From the NCBI GenBank assembly GCA_946965045.2, contig OX337231.1, positions 2,852,001-2,916,000 of the forward strand: a stretch of 64,000 nt of DNA. Reading direction: 5' to 3'. Positions 1 to 11,723 of this stretch are shown here, in pieces. The translations under genes were made by a program, and so were the position numbers. This DNA comes from Epithemia pelagica (Eukaryota > Bacillariophyta > Bacillariophyceae > Surirellales > Surirellaceae). Within the stretch, counting starts at the first letter, position 1, and every line of letters starts with the position of its first letter. The notes under the pieces were generated by a model, which worked only from the letters and a program-made list of their open reading frames with translations, made no database searches and was not told the DNA's origin.

Positions 1-483
1 TGAGAGTTGAGCAGTGAACACGTAAGCGATGCAAAATGTGCAGGAAGATGTGGGTCTCGTCACCAACTTTCTACAGTATTGAGTACAACACTATAGCTAA
101 GATATTTATAAATAAAAATGCAGACGACATCGATGAGACATGATACTATGAAGACAATAGTAGGACGTCAGCCGCCATTGAGCGCCGGAGTCAGCTCTTG
201 TCTCAAGATGGACACAAGAGCAAGAATCTCGCAACGACGACATCGACAGAATTGCATTTTCCGGTGAATCTGTGTCGACAGTCGACAGGGTTACCATGGC
301 GTATACCAAAGAAACGAGCTGGCAACAGTGACAATGTTAACTGCGATAATGGGAAATTTCCATTTGCTCCATTGAAGTAACGTCGAGATTACGATCAAGC
401 GAGACTCATCAAGCTTTAGCTGGTGAATCAGTGCGTCCACGGCGTCGAAAGTTTCACTATGAGAATCCATGCTCTTTCCAAAT
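1..483. other. Gene-poor left edge
   Basis: No coding region can be supported here. The stretch lies downstream of the minus-strand WD40 gene and should contain its 3' UTR. The short open frames on both strands have no recognisable domain. A neighbouring gene may lie beyond the window edge. Confidence 0.5.
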
Positions 484-1779
484 TTAAGAAGATCCAAGTT
501 TGAAGATATGAAGACGTCCAGGTGAAGCCGATTGGCATGTGACCCTGTCGCTCTCGAGATCTTCGTCGGATGGAAAGTGTCTACTTCCAGTAGCGGCGAC
601 GAGAATCCCGTTTTGCGACGACGAAGATCTGTGAAAGGAAATCCCATTAACCGTTTGGTTGAAATAACCATCCAGAGTGCCCAACAATTCACCGGAAGTT
701 GTACTGTAGCATTTGACGCATTTGTCTACACCACCGACAAACAAACGATCGGATTGACCGTCGAGATCAAATTCAAGACGTTGATTTGTATCGGATCTAG
801 TAGCAAAGCTACGAATTCCACGAATGGGTTCGGACTGAAACTCTGGATTGCCAGACAGCATTCGCAGATCCCAACTGAGGACTGTATCCGATCGACGACT
901 GGAACTGTACAAAAGATAGTCCGCCGATGGAGAAAAGCGAAGCTGAGTAACACCACCTTGAGCTCGTGACTGGAACCATTTGACTCTGGCTTGAGAAAAG
1001 ATAGCCATCGCATCATCCGATGTCTCTTCCTCGATTGAGATAAAACGTCGCTTTTTCTTTGAGTGACTTCTGCCATGCCCGACTACACAAATTCCATTCA
1101 TTACAGTGCCGGTTGGTTGTTCTGAAACACGATTGTCGTACACGTAGATTGATCCAGGTGAATAGGTTCCCACGCAAAAGACACGGCTGTCTGGGGCATC
1201 TTCAATGGCAGACACGAGGCCTTTTTGCCCATCGGAAGACCGTCGAGTCTTGCCCAGTCGAAGAACGGTAGAATCTCGTCCAGGCACAGCGAGATCAAAG
1301 ACGCGAATGCATCGGTCTGTTCGGAAGCCTCCTGCGAAAATATGCTGACCGTTGGACGAAAAGCTGACCACTGTTGGTGATTCCATTTCATCCAAAGCAT
1401 TGTAGGGTCGATATGAAGCTCGAATCGTGCCTGTGTAAGCATCAAAGAGATGGACGGGTTGGCCGCGGCAGGTGGCGACAAAACAGCATGTTCCAGGGTC
1501 GGATGAATTCATATATGGGTACCATGAATATGATCGGACTGTATCACCACCTTGTGCAACCAACACAGTCTTCCAATCGGCCACAGCCGAAAGATCTTCA
1601 TTCTCACTTGGTTTCGCTTCCACAGGGGGTGTGTTGTATAGTCGAAGTTTGCTGTCGCTTGACGTGCTCGTCAACAAGCAAAGTCCATCCGGAGAAATAG
1701 AACACCCTTGATAAAAGCTTTCCTTATCCTGCAGATCGGAACTTTCAGCAATTAGAGTTGCATCAAGATGACTCATCAC
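484..1779 (-). CDS. WRAP53/TCAB1-like WD40 protein
   Basis: A single-exon 431-aa WD40-repeat protein that starts at the ATG at 1779. In animals WRAP53 (TCAB1) binds the CAB box of scaRNAs and telomerase RNA and brings them to Cajal bodies. Family hallmarks are visible in order: an N-terminal 'SPDGLCLLTS' blade followed by 'LRLYNTPP', then 'GDTVRSYSWYPYM', 'HLFDAYTGTIRASYRPYNALDE', 'GGVTQLRFSPSADYLLYSSS' with 'VLSWDLR', and 'TNQRLEFDLD' near the C-terminus. Length fits the WD40 core; the long disordered N-terminus of the animal protein is absent. It is divergent from the trypsin gene, with 458 bp between the two starts. Membership of the TCAB1 family is well supported by the blade motifs; a telomerase role in this organism is inferred. 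Confidence 0.85.
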   Translation of the reverse strand: MMSHLDATLIAESSDLQDKESFYQGCSISPDGLCLLTSTSSDSKLRLYNTPPVEAKPSENEDLSAVADWKTVLVAQGGDTVRSYSWYPYMNSSDPGTCCFVATCRGQPVHLFDAYTGTIRASYRPYNALDEMESPTVVSFSSNGQHIFAGGFRTDRCIRVFDLAVPGRDSTVLRLGKTRRSSDGQKGLVSAIEDAPDSRVFCVGTYSPGSIYVYDNRVSEQPTGTVMNGICVVGHGRSHSKKKRRFISIEEETSDDAMAIFSQARVKWFQSRAQGGVTQLRFSPSADYLLYSSSRRSDTVLSWDLRMLSGNPEFQSEPIRGIRSFATRSDTNQRLEFDLDGQSDRLFVGGVDKCVKCYSTTSGELLGTLDGYFNQTVNGISFHRSSSSQNGILVAATGSRHFPSDEDLESDRVTCQSASPGRLHIFKLGSS

Positions 1780-2237
1780 TCATCAAGAAAGACGGAAAAG
1801 ATTGTGTCTCGGCGGTGGTCGGTGCTCGTCTCGCGACTCGCGATTCCGAATTGTGATCTGTGAATGGTCGCTCTATAGTCGTGGTTTGCAAATATCGTAT
1901 TATGCCCAACAGTTTTCTAAGAGGAGTCCGCTGGCCAGGCCAGCGTGGAGATAGTGTTACATAGGAGTATGATCAGGTTTGCAAGACTAAAGCGCGCATG
2001 CACAAAAAATTTTCGTTGCATCTCACTTCTTACAAAAGACCGTATCCCTCACAATTTTGGCCACAATTCTCGCGTCACCCACGCTTTTTGCATAATACTC
2101 CATCCATTCAGCAGGTTGGCCAATTCCTCGTGCCACATCCATCCGTTACATTTCAAACCAGCAAGAAGAGGAGAATAGGACACGTATTGGAACCGTGTCA
2201 AATTGAAAACACGACGAATCTGAATGGCGAAAACAAG
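1780..2237. promoter_or_regulatory. Divergent intergenic region
   Basis: A 458-bp gap between two divergent starts (the WD40 gene on minus and the trypsin gene on plus). It must hold both promoters and 5' UTRs. No clear TATA box, repeat or RNA gene was recognised. Confidence 0.4.
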
Positions 2238-3426
2238 ATGAAATGGTTGCAGAAAATCCTACTCGTCACTGGATCCTGGGTTTTGACAGCTGTAAAGTCG
2301 AAAACTGTCAAACTTCATGAAGCCGAAGAGGATGTGATTGATTCCAAACTTGTAAGTGTGCTTTGTGACCATAAATTTTTGTCGGATGAAAAGTGTCATT
2401 GGTCTCAGGTTTTCTCCACCTTTCACTCTGTAGCTTGGTCATCCAGTCACCCGAGTTGTTGGAGGACACCGGCCTCCTGCAGGAAGTTTCCCGTATGCTC
2501 ACGTGAGACTTTTGCGCAATGGTATTGAGCATCAATGCGGAGGCACAATAGTGTCCTCTGACATGATTTTGACTGCTGCACATTGTCTGGACTGGTTTGA
2601 TACTATTCTACATCATGGGGCGACTCCACAAGAATACAATGGCGATCTCCCTTTCACACATGTTCAAGTACATCCTGATTTTGATTCAGAATCCTACAAG
2701 GCCGATATCATGGTCATAAAATTGAAGAATCCAATTCACGGAGCAAGTATAATTGAAATGAACGATGGGCAGTATGGTCCCTTCCACACGCATCCCCTCT
2801 TGGTTGTTGGCTTTGGTGCAACGGAAGGGGACAGCAGAGGCAGAGCTTCGGGGGGATCACTGCACTTTGCTGAAGTGCCGTACGTTCCCAATGGACGATG
2901 CGAGGGAATAGAGGTTGACGGACAACAAATGTACCAAAATCAGATATTTCCTTCCATGCTCTGTGCTGGAGGTCTCGGTCGAGATGCTTGTCAGGGAGAC
3001 AGTGGATCACCGTTGGTTGAACCATTGTATGAAAAGGATGTCTTGGTTGGAATTGTCAGCTGGGGAAGGGGTTGTGCACAATATCCTGGTGTCTACACTC
3101 GTATAAGTTATTTCTATAATTGGGTACGAGAGAAAATATGCTGGGACTCGGTCGATCCTCCCGACTACCTGGATTGTCAGGCAAAAGAGAGAAGTCCAGA
3201 GGCATTGGCTGCATCAAGCGAAAACGAGTTTGAATCATCTCCGTCCGTTTCACCTTCGATCCATGGTGGGGTATGGGATGGCCATGAGAAAAATGGAACA
3301 ACCGGCAGAGATTGGGGAGATTGGGACAAGTTTAAGGACATGACTTCGAGTGGTATTTCGTGGTTCGCGAGAAAGATTTTGACTTTTTCATCTGCCAGCA
3401 TTGTAATGTGTTGCTTCTTGTCATGA
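2238..3426 (+). CDS. Secreted trypsin-like serine protease (S1)
   Basis: A two-exon gene, 2238-2351 and 2434-3426, with an 82-bp intron (GTAAGT donor, TGTAG acceptor, phase 0) encoding 368 aa. Exon 1 encodes a hydrophobic signal peptide (MKWLQKILLVTGSWVLTAV). Exon 2 opens with a zymogen activation site, R45 followed by VVGG, so cleavage should free a new N-terminus as in trypsinogen. The triad is H88 (TAAHC), D129 (KADIMVIKL) and S228 (GDSGSP; the usual GDSGGP has a second Gly). D222, six residues before the serine, is the equivalent of chymotrypsin Asp189 and predicts cleavage after Lys/Arg. After the protease domain there is a Ser/Glu-rich tail ending in a hydrophobic stretch, which could be a membrane or GPI signal. 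Without splicing, the open frame would lack the signal peptide and activation site. Confidence 0.87.
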
Positions 3427-3758
3427 GAGAAAGCTGAACCTTGACTTTTGCTGGACGATACCCATCCTCGTTCCGTCGTACTATTATTGCCAGACGAAGT
3501 CAGGACTTGTTTCTTTATGCCATCTGAAAGCCAGACGAAGTCAGGACTTGTTTCTATGTGCCGTCTGAAAGGGACTTTCAAACCTTCCAAGACTCCGACA
3601 ATTCGGAAAACATAGTGCTATGGGAGTCATAGGGCCCAACCTGTTGACAATGATCAAGAACCAATGCTACATTCTAATCACTGTATTACGAATTACGACT
3701 ACCAAATCTAATGTCAAGTCAATCGTCTTTCTGTACTGCCACCAGGTGGATTCGACCA
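3427..3758. other. Convergent intergenic region
   Basis: A 332-bp gap between the convergent trypsin and prolyl hydroxylase genes. It holds both 3' ends and a 41-bp tandem duplication, and no gene. Confidence 0.5.
3489..3570. repeat. 41-bp tandem duplication
   Basis: Two adjacent 41-bp copies (3489-3529 and 3530-3570) beginning GCCAGACGAAGTCAGGACTT and differing at three positions. They lie just past the trypsin stop codon, so they are probably in its 3' UTR. Confidence 0.85.
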
Positions 3759-5418
3759 CTACAGTTCGCCATTGGAATGAGATGTTTCCCTCGCGACTTG
3801 TCGTCTACGTCTCCCTCCTTCAATCTGTATGCCCAAAGTGTTGAAGCTATCCCAAGGATTCTCAGCATCCACACCCAAACGAATCCACTGAGTAACAATT
3901 TTCTTTTCGCCCTCAAAAACGGGGCATCCCGAATGTTCAGTAAATCCTGTATCCATGGTTCTTGTGATAGGATCAATATAAGAGAAGAAAACTGCACTGC
4001 CCGGCTCTGGTTTAACGTGGACTCCAGCATTGCGAAAGTTCGTATGACCACCACGATCGGCAACCTGATGTTCGATATCGAAATGCAAATACAGATGAGG
4101 AGACAAGATCAGTATATGCAGAAATCGATCACATTGAATACAGGGAGGATGAAACGATGAGCTGATCAGATTTCAACTTACGTCGCAGTACATGACCATG
4201 GTTGCCATTCGGGTACCATGCTTATGCTTCATACCAGTGCAGTCTCCATCACAGTGTGGCGTGTAACGATCAGGTTCAGTGTCATTCAAGCCCCGACCAA
4301 AGTATTGAATACTCATCAAATCTTCTTGGCCATCTTCAGAAATATCTAAACCCAAAACATCGTTTGTATAATCATAAACACGGCGACTCAATCTTGCAAT
4401 CGGGTCGCCCTGTGCTTCCTTGTCCCACTGGACAGTGATGCCTGCTTGCATTGCTTTACGGTTTTCGCTCAACTGAGAGCCACCTCGTCCATCGGCAACT
4501 GTCGCACGATGCAAGGAAGCTCTAGCCGTGTCATCCATGGCCTTACACTCTGCAGGAAGGATAAAGTTCTGAATGACATGAATTTTTGACGATGGTCGAT
4601 CATGCATGATGCTTACACGCCTTTTACCACCATCAGGGTCACGGTCATGAATCCACATCTTCTCAGAAACAGGATCAGAGGAATTCACACCATCATCCAA
4701 GCAGGTATAATTCTCCAATTGACCAGCAATGCCCTTTCGGATAGTGGACTGGAAGGCAATTTCTTCCTGGATCTCTTCCAGTCGAGTGGCGACGCCACCT
4801 TGCACACAATTAACAAGATCTTTCATAGCTTCTGAGACATCATCCGGGGAAGCGGCCGTTGTACCAGATACTTTGGCCAATGCCCGTTCATGACAGTCAC
4901 TCACAAGGTCGCCCGCTTCTTGCCGAGCTTTTACCTTATTATCGACAAAGTTGCATTCAATGTCAGCTGTCACATGAATATTTTGCTCTTCGTTGGGAGA
5001 TACAGCGAAATTACAAGCTGAAATTGCATAAAAGATAAGTCGCTCTTCCCGAGAGACATGTGTTGAAATCAGTATGGTAAAAAAGGCATATTCATTACTT
5101 ACTTCGACATTCGGGGCTCATCACATTGTCTTTGCATCCCTCTTTATCTCGGACTTCAAATTCATGACCGACAAAAGAATCCAAGTTGAAATCAGCCCCT
5201 GCCATGACATCAGGGGCACTCATCTTAGAAGCTGCGCGCGTTTGTGGATGAATCCAGAAGACCTCGATCCGTCCCTTGCTTTCGTTCATTATTTGGATCT
5301 TTCGGCTACTGCTCGTCGCAGCACCTTCAACGAGCTTGCCATGGTGTTGCAGCGCCACGAGTGACAACAGGAACGAGAACAACAACGATGTCACTTTCAT
5401 CATCTTCCAAGTGACCAT
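3759..5418 (-). CDS. Prolyl 4-hydroxylase with N-terminal VHL-like domain
   Basis: Three exons on the minus strand (5418-5103, 5017-4182, 4064-3759) give 485 aa. The introns are 85 and 117 bp with GTAAGT donors, and the phases match at each junction. The protein is a 2-oxoglutarate/Fe(II) dioxygenase of the prolyl 4-hydroxylase alpha type. The iron ligands are H360 and D362 (PHCDGD) and H428 (TEHSGCPV). K438, ten residues after the last His, should bind 2-oxoglutarate. The N-terminus is a signal peptide (ATG at 5418; the frame extends upstream only through a TTG codon). Residues about 39-120 resemble the pVHL beta domain: 'IQIMNES', 'VFW', 'LDSFVGHEFEVRD', then 'FAVSPNEEQNIHVT'. It probably acts in the ER or Golgi on secreted or wall proteins. 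The catalytic call is firm; the VHL similarity is by eye. Confidence 0.88.
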
Positions 5419-5494
5419 GGTCAACGTTGTGATTGTAATATCCAACCGACAGAATATCGAGAATTGAATAGACTTATGTCGGTTACGGTGCCAT

Positions 5495-5503
5495 CTGCCG
5501 AAT
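5495..5503. repeat. Left target-site duplication
   Basis: CTGCCGAAT directly before the inverted-repeat element. It matches CTGCCGAAG directly after the element (6249-6257) in eight of nine bases. Confidence 0.7.
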
Positions 5504-5628
5504 CACCCCCTAGCGGGGGTGTTTTTGAGGTTGTAATTTCGTTGAAACACCCCCATCTCTCTGGTAGAAAAATAACCTGTTTCTAGTCGGCAGGCATATC
5601 TCATTCCATCCATCGCGATAACAACACG
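5504..5628 (+). repeat. Left terminal inverted repeat
   Basis: Left arm of the element at 5504-6248. The best-matching segments to the right arm are the GC-rich palindromic tip, a TAATTTCGT block, ACCCCCATCTC, and the block ending in GGCATATCTCATT, with a weaker CGATAACA match at its inner edge. Confidence 0.8.
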
Positions 5629-6131
5629 GACCTCGGTGTTGCACCTGTTGTTGTGCACCTATTTTGACACTTGGTACCTGTCGGGCGATTCATAGGCCTC
5701 TAACCAATAGCGTAGGATACATCTGCATGGCCAAAATATGAAGGTTGAGTCTATTGTGGAGCTGGTTCACAGGCACCATGCCTCGTGGCACGGTCATACG
5801 GAAGCAACGCCTCACCATTTCGAATGAAGCATCTCAGAGGGATGTATGGCTCTTATCATTCATTGCTTCGACACCTAATGGTACACAATATACATAACAG
5901 TAGTTACAGAGTGTATCGACAGCAGGACCTCTATTCCCATGTGTTTTTGGGGCCATCATGGTCTCACGTGTCGTGCCATAATGCTGGGCCACTATTTTCA
6001 TCCTTTCCTAGAGTGACCCTCATGCACTGTGCCGCTCACAATGCATTACCATGGTACTAATATGAATCACACGATGGTCGGATCATGATGGGGTGATCAT
6101 AGGAGGTCACCAGCAACAACAAAGTTTGATT

Positions 6132-6248
6132 GTCGTGCTGTTATCGTGGTTGTGAAAATGAGATATGCCTGCCGACTAGACCGGACACCAGGGAGATGGG
6201 GGTGGCTACACGAAATTAAACCCTCTAAGCCACCCCCGCTAGGGGGTG
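6132..6248 (-). repeat. Right terminal inverted repeat
   Basis: Right arm of the element at 5504-6248, the reverse complement of the left arm with scattered mismatches and small indels. It is followed directly by the CTGCCGAAG target duplication. Confidence 0.8.
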
Positions 6249-6257
6249 CTGCCGAAG
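6249..6257. repeat. Right target-site duplication
   Basis: CTGCCGAAG, matching CTGCCGAAT at 5495-5503 in eight of nine bases. Confidence 0.7.
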
Positions 6258-6371
6258 AAAACAATGCTACTCTACAATCCAGCGATGAAGAGCTCAATGT
6301 CTTTTAATAGAACAATATCCTGACTATCATAGAGACCGCTTGAGATTACTATGATCATTTTGGAAAGACCC

Positions 6372-6450
6372 TGTTATTACTCCTCTAGAGCTAGGTACTC
6401 CTAATAGGAGTAGTTCGAAGAAGACCTCTAGCTAGGAGTAGAGTACAATA
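6372..6450. repeat. TACTCCTA palindromic cluster
   Basis: A perfect 8+1+8 palindrome, TACTCCTA-A-TAGGAGTA, lies in the middle. Flanking CTCTAGAGCTAGG and CCTCTAGCTAGGAGTAG form a larger imperfect foldback. It lies downstream of the ALAD gene and may be a terminator-like hairpin or a small foldback element. Confidence 0.5.
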
Positions 6451-6486
6451 GTTGCTCGTTGTTCTCCCTATTGTGAGTGTTTAAGC

Positions 6487-7869
<1,383 letters not shown>

Positions 7870-8238
7870 GGTCAATTTACGCAAAGATACACTGAAGTAC
7901 TAATAGTTACACTTGAATTTGTTCCTCGTCGAGAAAGATGATAGGCGGTGACTCCTCACTGATGTGCGGGTTCAACTTTCGGGTTACTTTGGAAGTGGAA
8001 CGTGGAACATGAAAAATCTATCAGATGCAGAAGAAGCTACTTGTGCTATTCACAATTCGCAATCCTAAGCTATTCGAAAGGCTATCAAAATGTCTTCCAT
8101 CAAATACGAGATACGATCAGTTTGTGGTCAGAGACGTAATCCGTCTACATCAAGGAATTCATATCTCTTACTCTGGACAACCGTCACAGCATTCAACGCA
8201 ACCTGTCCCTGCGATCGGCACAAGTACAAGTAGCATAA
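7870..8238. promoter_or_regulatory. Upstream region of ALAD
   Basis: A 369-bp gap between the ALAD start and the 3' end of the acyl-CoA ligase gene, both on minus. It should hold the ALAD promoter and the ligase 3' UTR. No motif was recognised. Confidence 0.4.
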
Positions 8239-10170
8239 TCATTTCGAGGTTGTTTCTTTCAACTCGTCTCTCAACAAACGACGAAGGATTTTGCCACTGG
8301 CCGACTTCGGGATTTTGTCGGTAAAGACGACACCCCCATCTAATCGCTTGTAGGGAGCCACTCGCTCCTTCACCCATTCATAAATGTCGTTTTCCTGGGG
8401 GCTTTTCTGACTTTCGTCTGTAGACTGTTTCAAGACGACATAGGCACGGGGGACTTCGCCACAAGCTTCATCGGGAATCCCAATCACCGCTACATCTTGC
8501 ACATCCTCGTTTGTCAACAACAAGGCTTCCAACTCCGCCGGGGGGACTTGGTAACCACGAACCTTTATCAGTTCCTTGATGCGATCTGTTATGTAGAAGA
8601 ACCCATCATCATCATAATATGCCACGTCTCCTGTCCGCAACCATCCCGATTCACTGAGAGTTTCGGATGTTTTCTCGGTTTCATTCAAATATCCCGACAT
8701 GACCTGGGGACCTTTGATCAAAAGTTCTCCAGATTCATTTGGTGGCAAGCTTTTGCCAGTGTCGTCAATGATTTTACCAAATGTGGAGGACACGAGTGGT
8801 CCTACACTTCCTGATCGCGCGTTGTCATTGGAACAGCCCGTTGCCAAAGGAGAAAGCTCAGACATCCCCCAATACTGCTTAACCACACATCCGATACGCT
8901 CCGATACCTTTTGTTCAATGTCGCTCCCCAAAGGAGCCGCAGCAGAAACAATTCTGAGGAATGATAAGAATCAAGTATATCGAAGCAACAGGTCTGATTG
9001 TCGATCACTTACGTATCGAGCGAGGATAAGTCATACTTGTCGACGAGCGGACTTTTCGCTAATCCAAGGAGAATGGGTGGGACGAGATGGGCTCTCTCCA
9101 CCTTGTATTTCTCAACAGCCTTGCAATATTCCTCAAGATCAAAACGCCCAGAACTTGTGATAAGAGTTTGACCTCTCCATGCGGAATAGAGCATGGAAAT
9201 GGTGAAGGCGTAAATATGAAAGAACGGAAGGGGAGAGCTAAGTTTGTGGTTTTGAGTGAAGACTTCGCCCTCCAATCGATCGATTGTCCATAGGTTTGAC
9301 ACAATGTTCTCATGTGTCAGGCTTACACCCTTGGGTAGACCAGTAGTTCCTGAAGAATATGGTAGAACACAGACATGTGTACCCGTATTTGCATGAACAC
9401 CGTCAATGGTATTGTTCTGAGGTGTGCTGTGTTCACGAAGTGCATCTAATGTTACAGTACCCTCAGGCAACTTCTCATCTCCAGTATCAGTGATAACGAT
9501 AACGTGCTTGATAGGATGATCCGCTCCCTTGATAGCTTCCAATGCAATATCTAGTTTGCTGAAATGAACCATAACCACGGACGAACGACTTCGATTGAGA
9601 ACGGTTGAAAGCTCGAGGGCGGTGTACAATGGGTTGATCGGTGTTATCATGGCCCCTGTCATTGACACGGCAAGTGGTACCGCAAGATAGTCAACGTGGT
9701 TGGGACAAAACATCGCAACGCAGTCTCCATGGCCTATATTCATATCATGTAATAAAGCTGCTGCCAACGACCGAATGGTTCGGTAGTGATCCCCAAAGCT
9801 GCGTTGCAATCCTGTAAAGGTATCCACAATCGCGATCTTGTCGTCAAGGGTACCTCCTTGAGCTTTCCATTCAGAAGTCACGAACTCGAAGAGTGGGGGG
9901 TAGGGGCCTACCGGTATTGGTTCATAGGGACTGAAATCCGAGCCACAAACATGTAAGAGGCTTTCTTGATGATAGTGTATTGAGAACATGAAAGTACTCG
10001 TTCGACGTTCTCACCCACCTGGACACAGCATATTTGTCGCATTCCTCTGCGAGGTCATTGATACCAGACGAGTTCGTCGCAAGAAACCGTCTTCCTAATT
10101 GCCACAGCGACGATCTATCTTTTTGTCGTCGCAGAAGTGTTTGCGCCTTTGCCAATGTAAACGTCGCCAT
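8239..10170 (-). CDS. 4-coumarate:CoA ligase-like acyl-CoA synthetase
   Basis: Three exons on minus (10170-10019, 9930-9013, 8953-8239; introns 88 and 59 bp, both phase 2) give 594 aa. It belongs to the ANL superfamily, which adenylates a carboxylate and transfers it to CoA. The visible motifs are the P-loop YSSGTTGLPKGVSLTH, LPFFHIYAF, the A5-like QYWGMSELSP, the hinge region GWLRTGDVAYYD with DRIKELIKVRGYQVPPAELE, and the catalytic lysine segment PKSASGKILRR. The first ~35 residues are basic and amphipathic (LLRRQKDRSS...LGRRFLA), which suggests a mitochondrial presequence. There is no SKL-type peroxisomal end. The substrate cannot be read from sequence: phenylpropanoid, medium-chain or other acyl acids are all possible. 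It is divergent from MED7, with 133 bp between the two starts. Confidence 0.88.
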
Positions 10171-10303
10171 TGTATCTCATTTGATCTCCAGATATAGCCG
10201 ATTCTTTGTCTGCATTCCTCAACTTCAGATTCGTGACTCAAATCGCTAAATAGTTGATTCGTGGATCTTCATAGTTTTCGCTGTCCTCCTACAAAATCCG
10301 ACC

Positions 10304-11127
10304 ATGAGCACTGCTCCGGCGGCACCATCAGCTGATGGAGGTGTTGTAGACAACAACACTGCTCCTCCACCTCCACCACCGGGAGAAGGGGGACCTGGTG
10401 CAGGAGAGGCTACGTTGTTGGTGTCCGAATTTCCTCCGCCTCCATTCTATTACCGTCAATCACACTTACTGAGCGCCCCTACCATTCCCCATGAGGCTCT
10501 GGAGCGAGGAACGAAACGAGCAGCGGCGGCTGCCGCAAAAGCACACGCCGAGTCAGAACGATTGAGGTTAGGAGAAAGCCAGGATGCAATCCTCGCTGGA
10601 ACACCAACCACGGACGCAGGAGGAGCAGCTATGACGTCCAATGCCGGCGACGAAGACAACAGTGTGGTGGGAGTCTTTGGAGAAATTGTGGAAGATCCTC
10701 TCTTATTCCAGCCTCTAGATCGATGTGAAGATCCACGTGTTGTAAGAGATGAGGTAAAACGACTGAACAATGAAGCTGTACGAGGTTTCGTGGAACTTGT
10801 GAAGGATCTAGTCCACAGACCAATGGAGAACAAGTAGGTGTTTCTGGTTCGTCCGGTTCAGTAGTGTGGCGTGTCAACCCATCTCATATTTGTTGTTCCA
10901 ATTTGAAACTCATGTCTTGATTGACCTTCAGAAAAACACGCGATGAGCTTTCACATAATGTCTTTCTTATGTTGCAAGAATGCAACAAATTCAGAGAACA
11001 TCAGGCTCGAGAGACTCTTATTGACCTGCTAGAGAGACAGCTAGAAGTACGGAAACGTCTTTTAGTGGAGATGAGGGAAAGTGTGGAAGAGGCAGACGCT
11101 CTACTGGCGAAAGCAACGTCGCTTTGA
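10304..11127 (+). CDS. MED7: Mediator complex subunit 7
   Basis: Two exons (10304-10833 and 10932-11127) with a 98-bp intron (GTAGGT donor, TTCAG acceptor, phase 2) give 241 aa. MED7 sits in the Mediator middle module and, paired with MED21, links activators to RNA polymerase II. The family signature FPPPPFYYRQ follows a Pro/Gly-rich N-terminus. Near the C-terminus the conserved EHQARETLIDLLERQLEVRK helix is followed by a coiled coil. An Ala-rich and acidic linker of about 60 residues between them is lineage specific. Neither exon alone would be convincing; splicing brings both MED7 signatures into one frame. Confidence 0.88.
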
Positions 11128-11723
11128 TAGAAAGCAACACAACAACCATGGTGTTGCTCTTCTGATACTTTCTCTGTAACGCGATCTGGGGATGGACCTT
11201 CCAACTTCCAATAAGCAGAAAGATTGTTGAGGCGTCCGTATGTTGCTCATGTTCATCTATACCATCATTATGCAAAAGTGAGAGAGAAAACCAGGGGGTT
11301 GTTGTACGGCTGCGCGTTGCCGTTGAGAATATCATCTATCGGAGTGTTCTTGGGTTTTGATAAGGTCATCTTTCATAGTCCAGTAATCTATTGGCCTTCA
11401 GTTAGTTTTCACCTTTTGCTTCCTCTGTAAAGAACTCAAGTCGACCTGCCACCAGCTATGTCAAACGAACCACAAGAGATCACCTGGCGAACCCTTTTGC
11501 GGTTGTTCCGTCGTCATGATTGCCGCCAAGACGGGAAAGACATTGCAATCGTTGGTAAAGCGATCATGAATCATGACAATGAGTATTCTATGAGAGGTAG
11601 CTAGAGGATTTCGAACGACCCTACTACTCCTACTATCTCTTGCTCCTTCTCCTGCCAAATAAAGGCGACCAATGAATCGAAAAACTTCGAGCCCAACTCA
11701 TAATTCACGATGGCGAATGGCGA
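11128..11723. other. Intergenic region
   Basis: A 596-bp gap between MED7 and the ZNHIT2-like gene, both on plus. No coding region is supported. Just before the downstream start there is a run of ATGGCGA repeats that creates several ATGs (11710, 11717, 11724, 11730); only 11724 and 11730 are in the gene's frame. Confidence 0.45.

Larger units (their letters stand above)
5504..6248. mobile_element. Non-autonomous TIR DNA transposon (MULE- or hAT-like)
   Basis: A 745-bp element bounded by long imperfect inverted repeats of about 120 bp (5504-5628 and 6132-6248). Both ends begin with CACCCCCTAGCGGGGGTG, itself a small palindrome, and both reach the shared block CTAGTCGGCAGGCATATCTC. Direct repeats of 8-9 bp (CTGCCGAA plus one mismatched base) flank it. 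Long terminal inverted repeats with a 9-bp duplication are typical of Mutator-like elements; an 8-bp duplication would fit hAT. The interior of about 500 bp has no supported ORF, so it would need a transposase supplied elsewhere. It sits between the prolyl hydroxylase and ALAD genes, outside both coding regions. Confidence 0.8.
5419..6486. other. Non-coding region with a transposon and a palindrome
   Basis: A 1.07-kb gap between two minus-strand genes, the prolyl hydroxylase start at 5418 and the ALAD stop at 6487. Most of it is the 745-bp inverted-repeat element described separately. The rest holds a TACTCCTA palindrome near 6393. No coding region is supported. Confidence 0.6.

Noticed and set aside
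5785-6060. 91-aa frame inside the inverted-repeat element
   Set aside because: No transposase motif and no similarity to any family; the interior is treated as non-coding.
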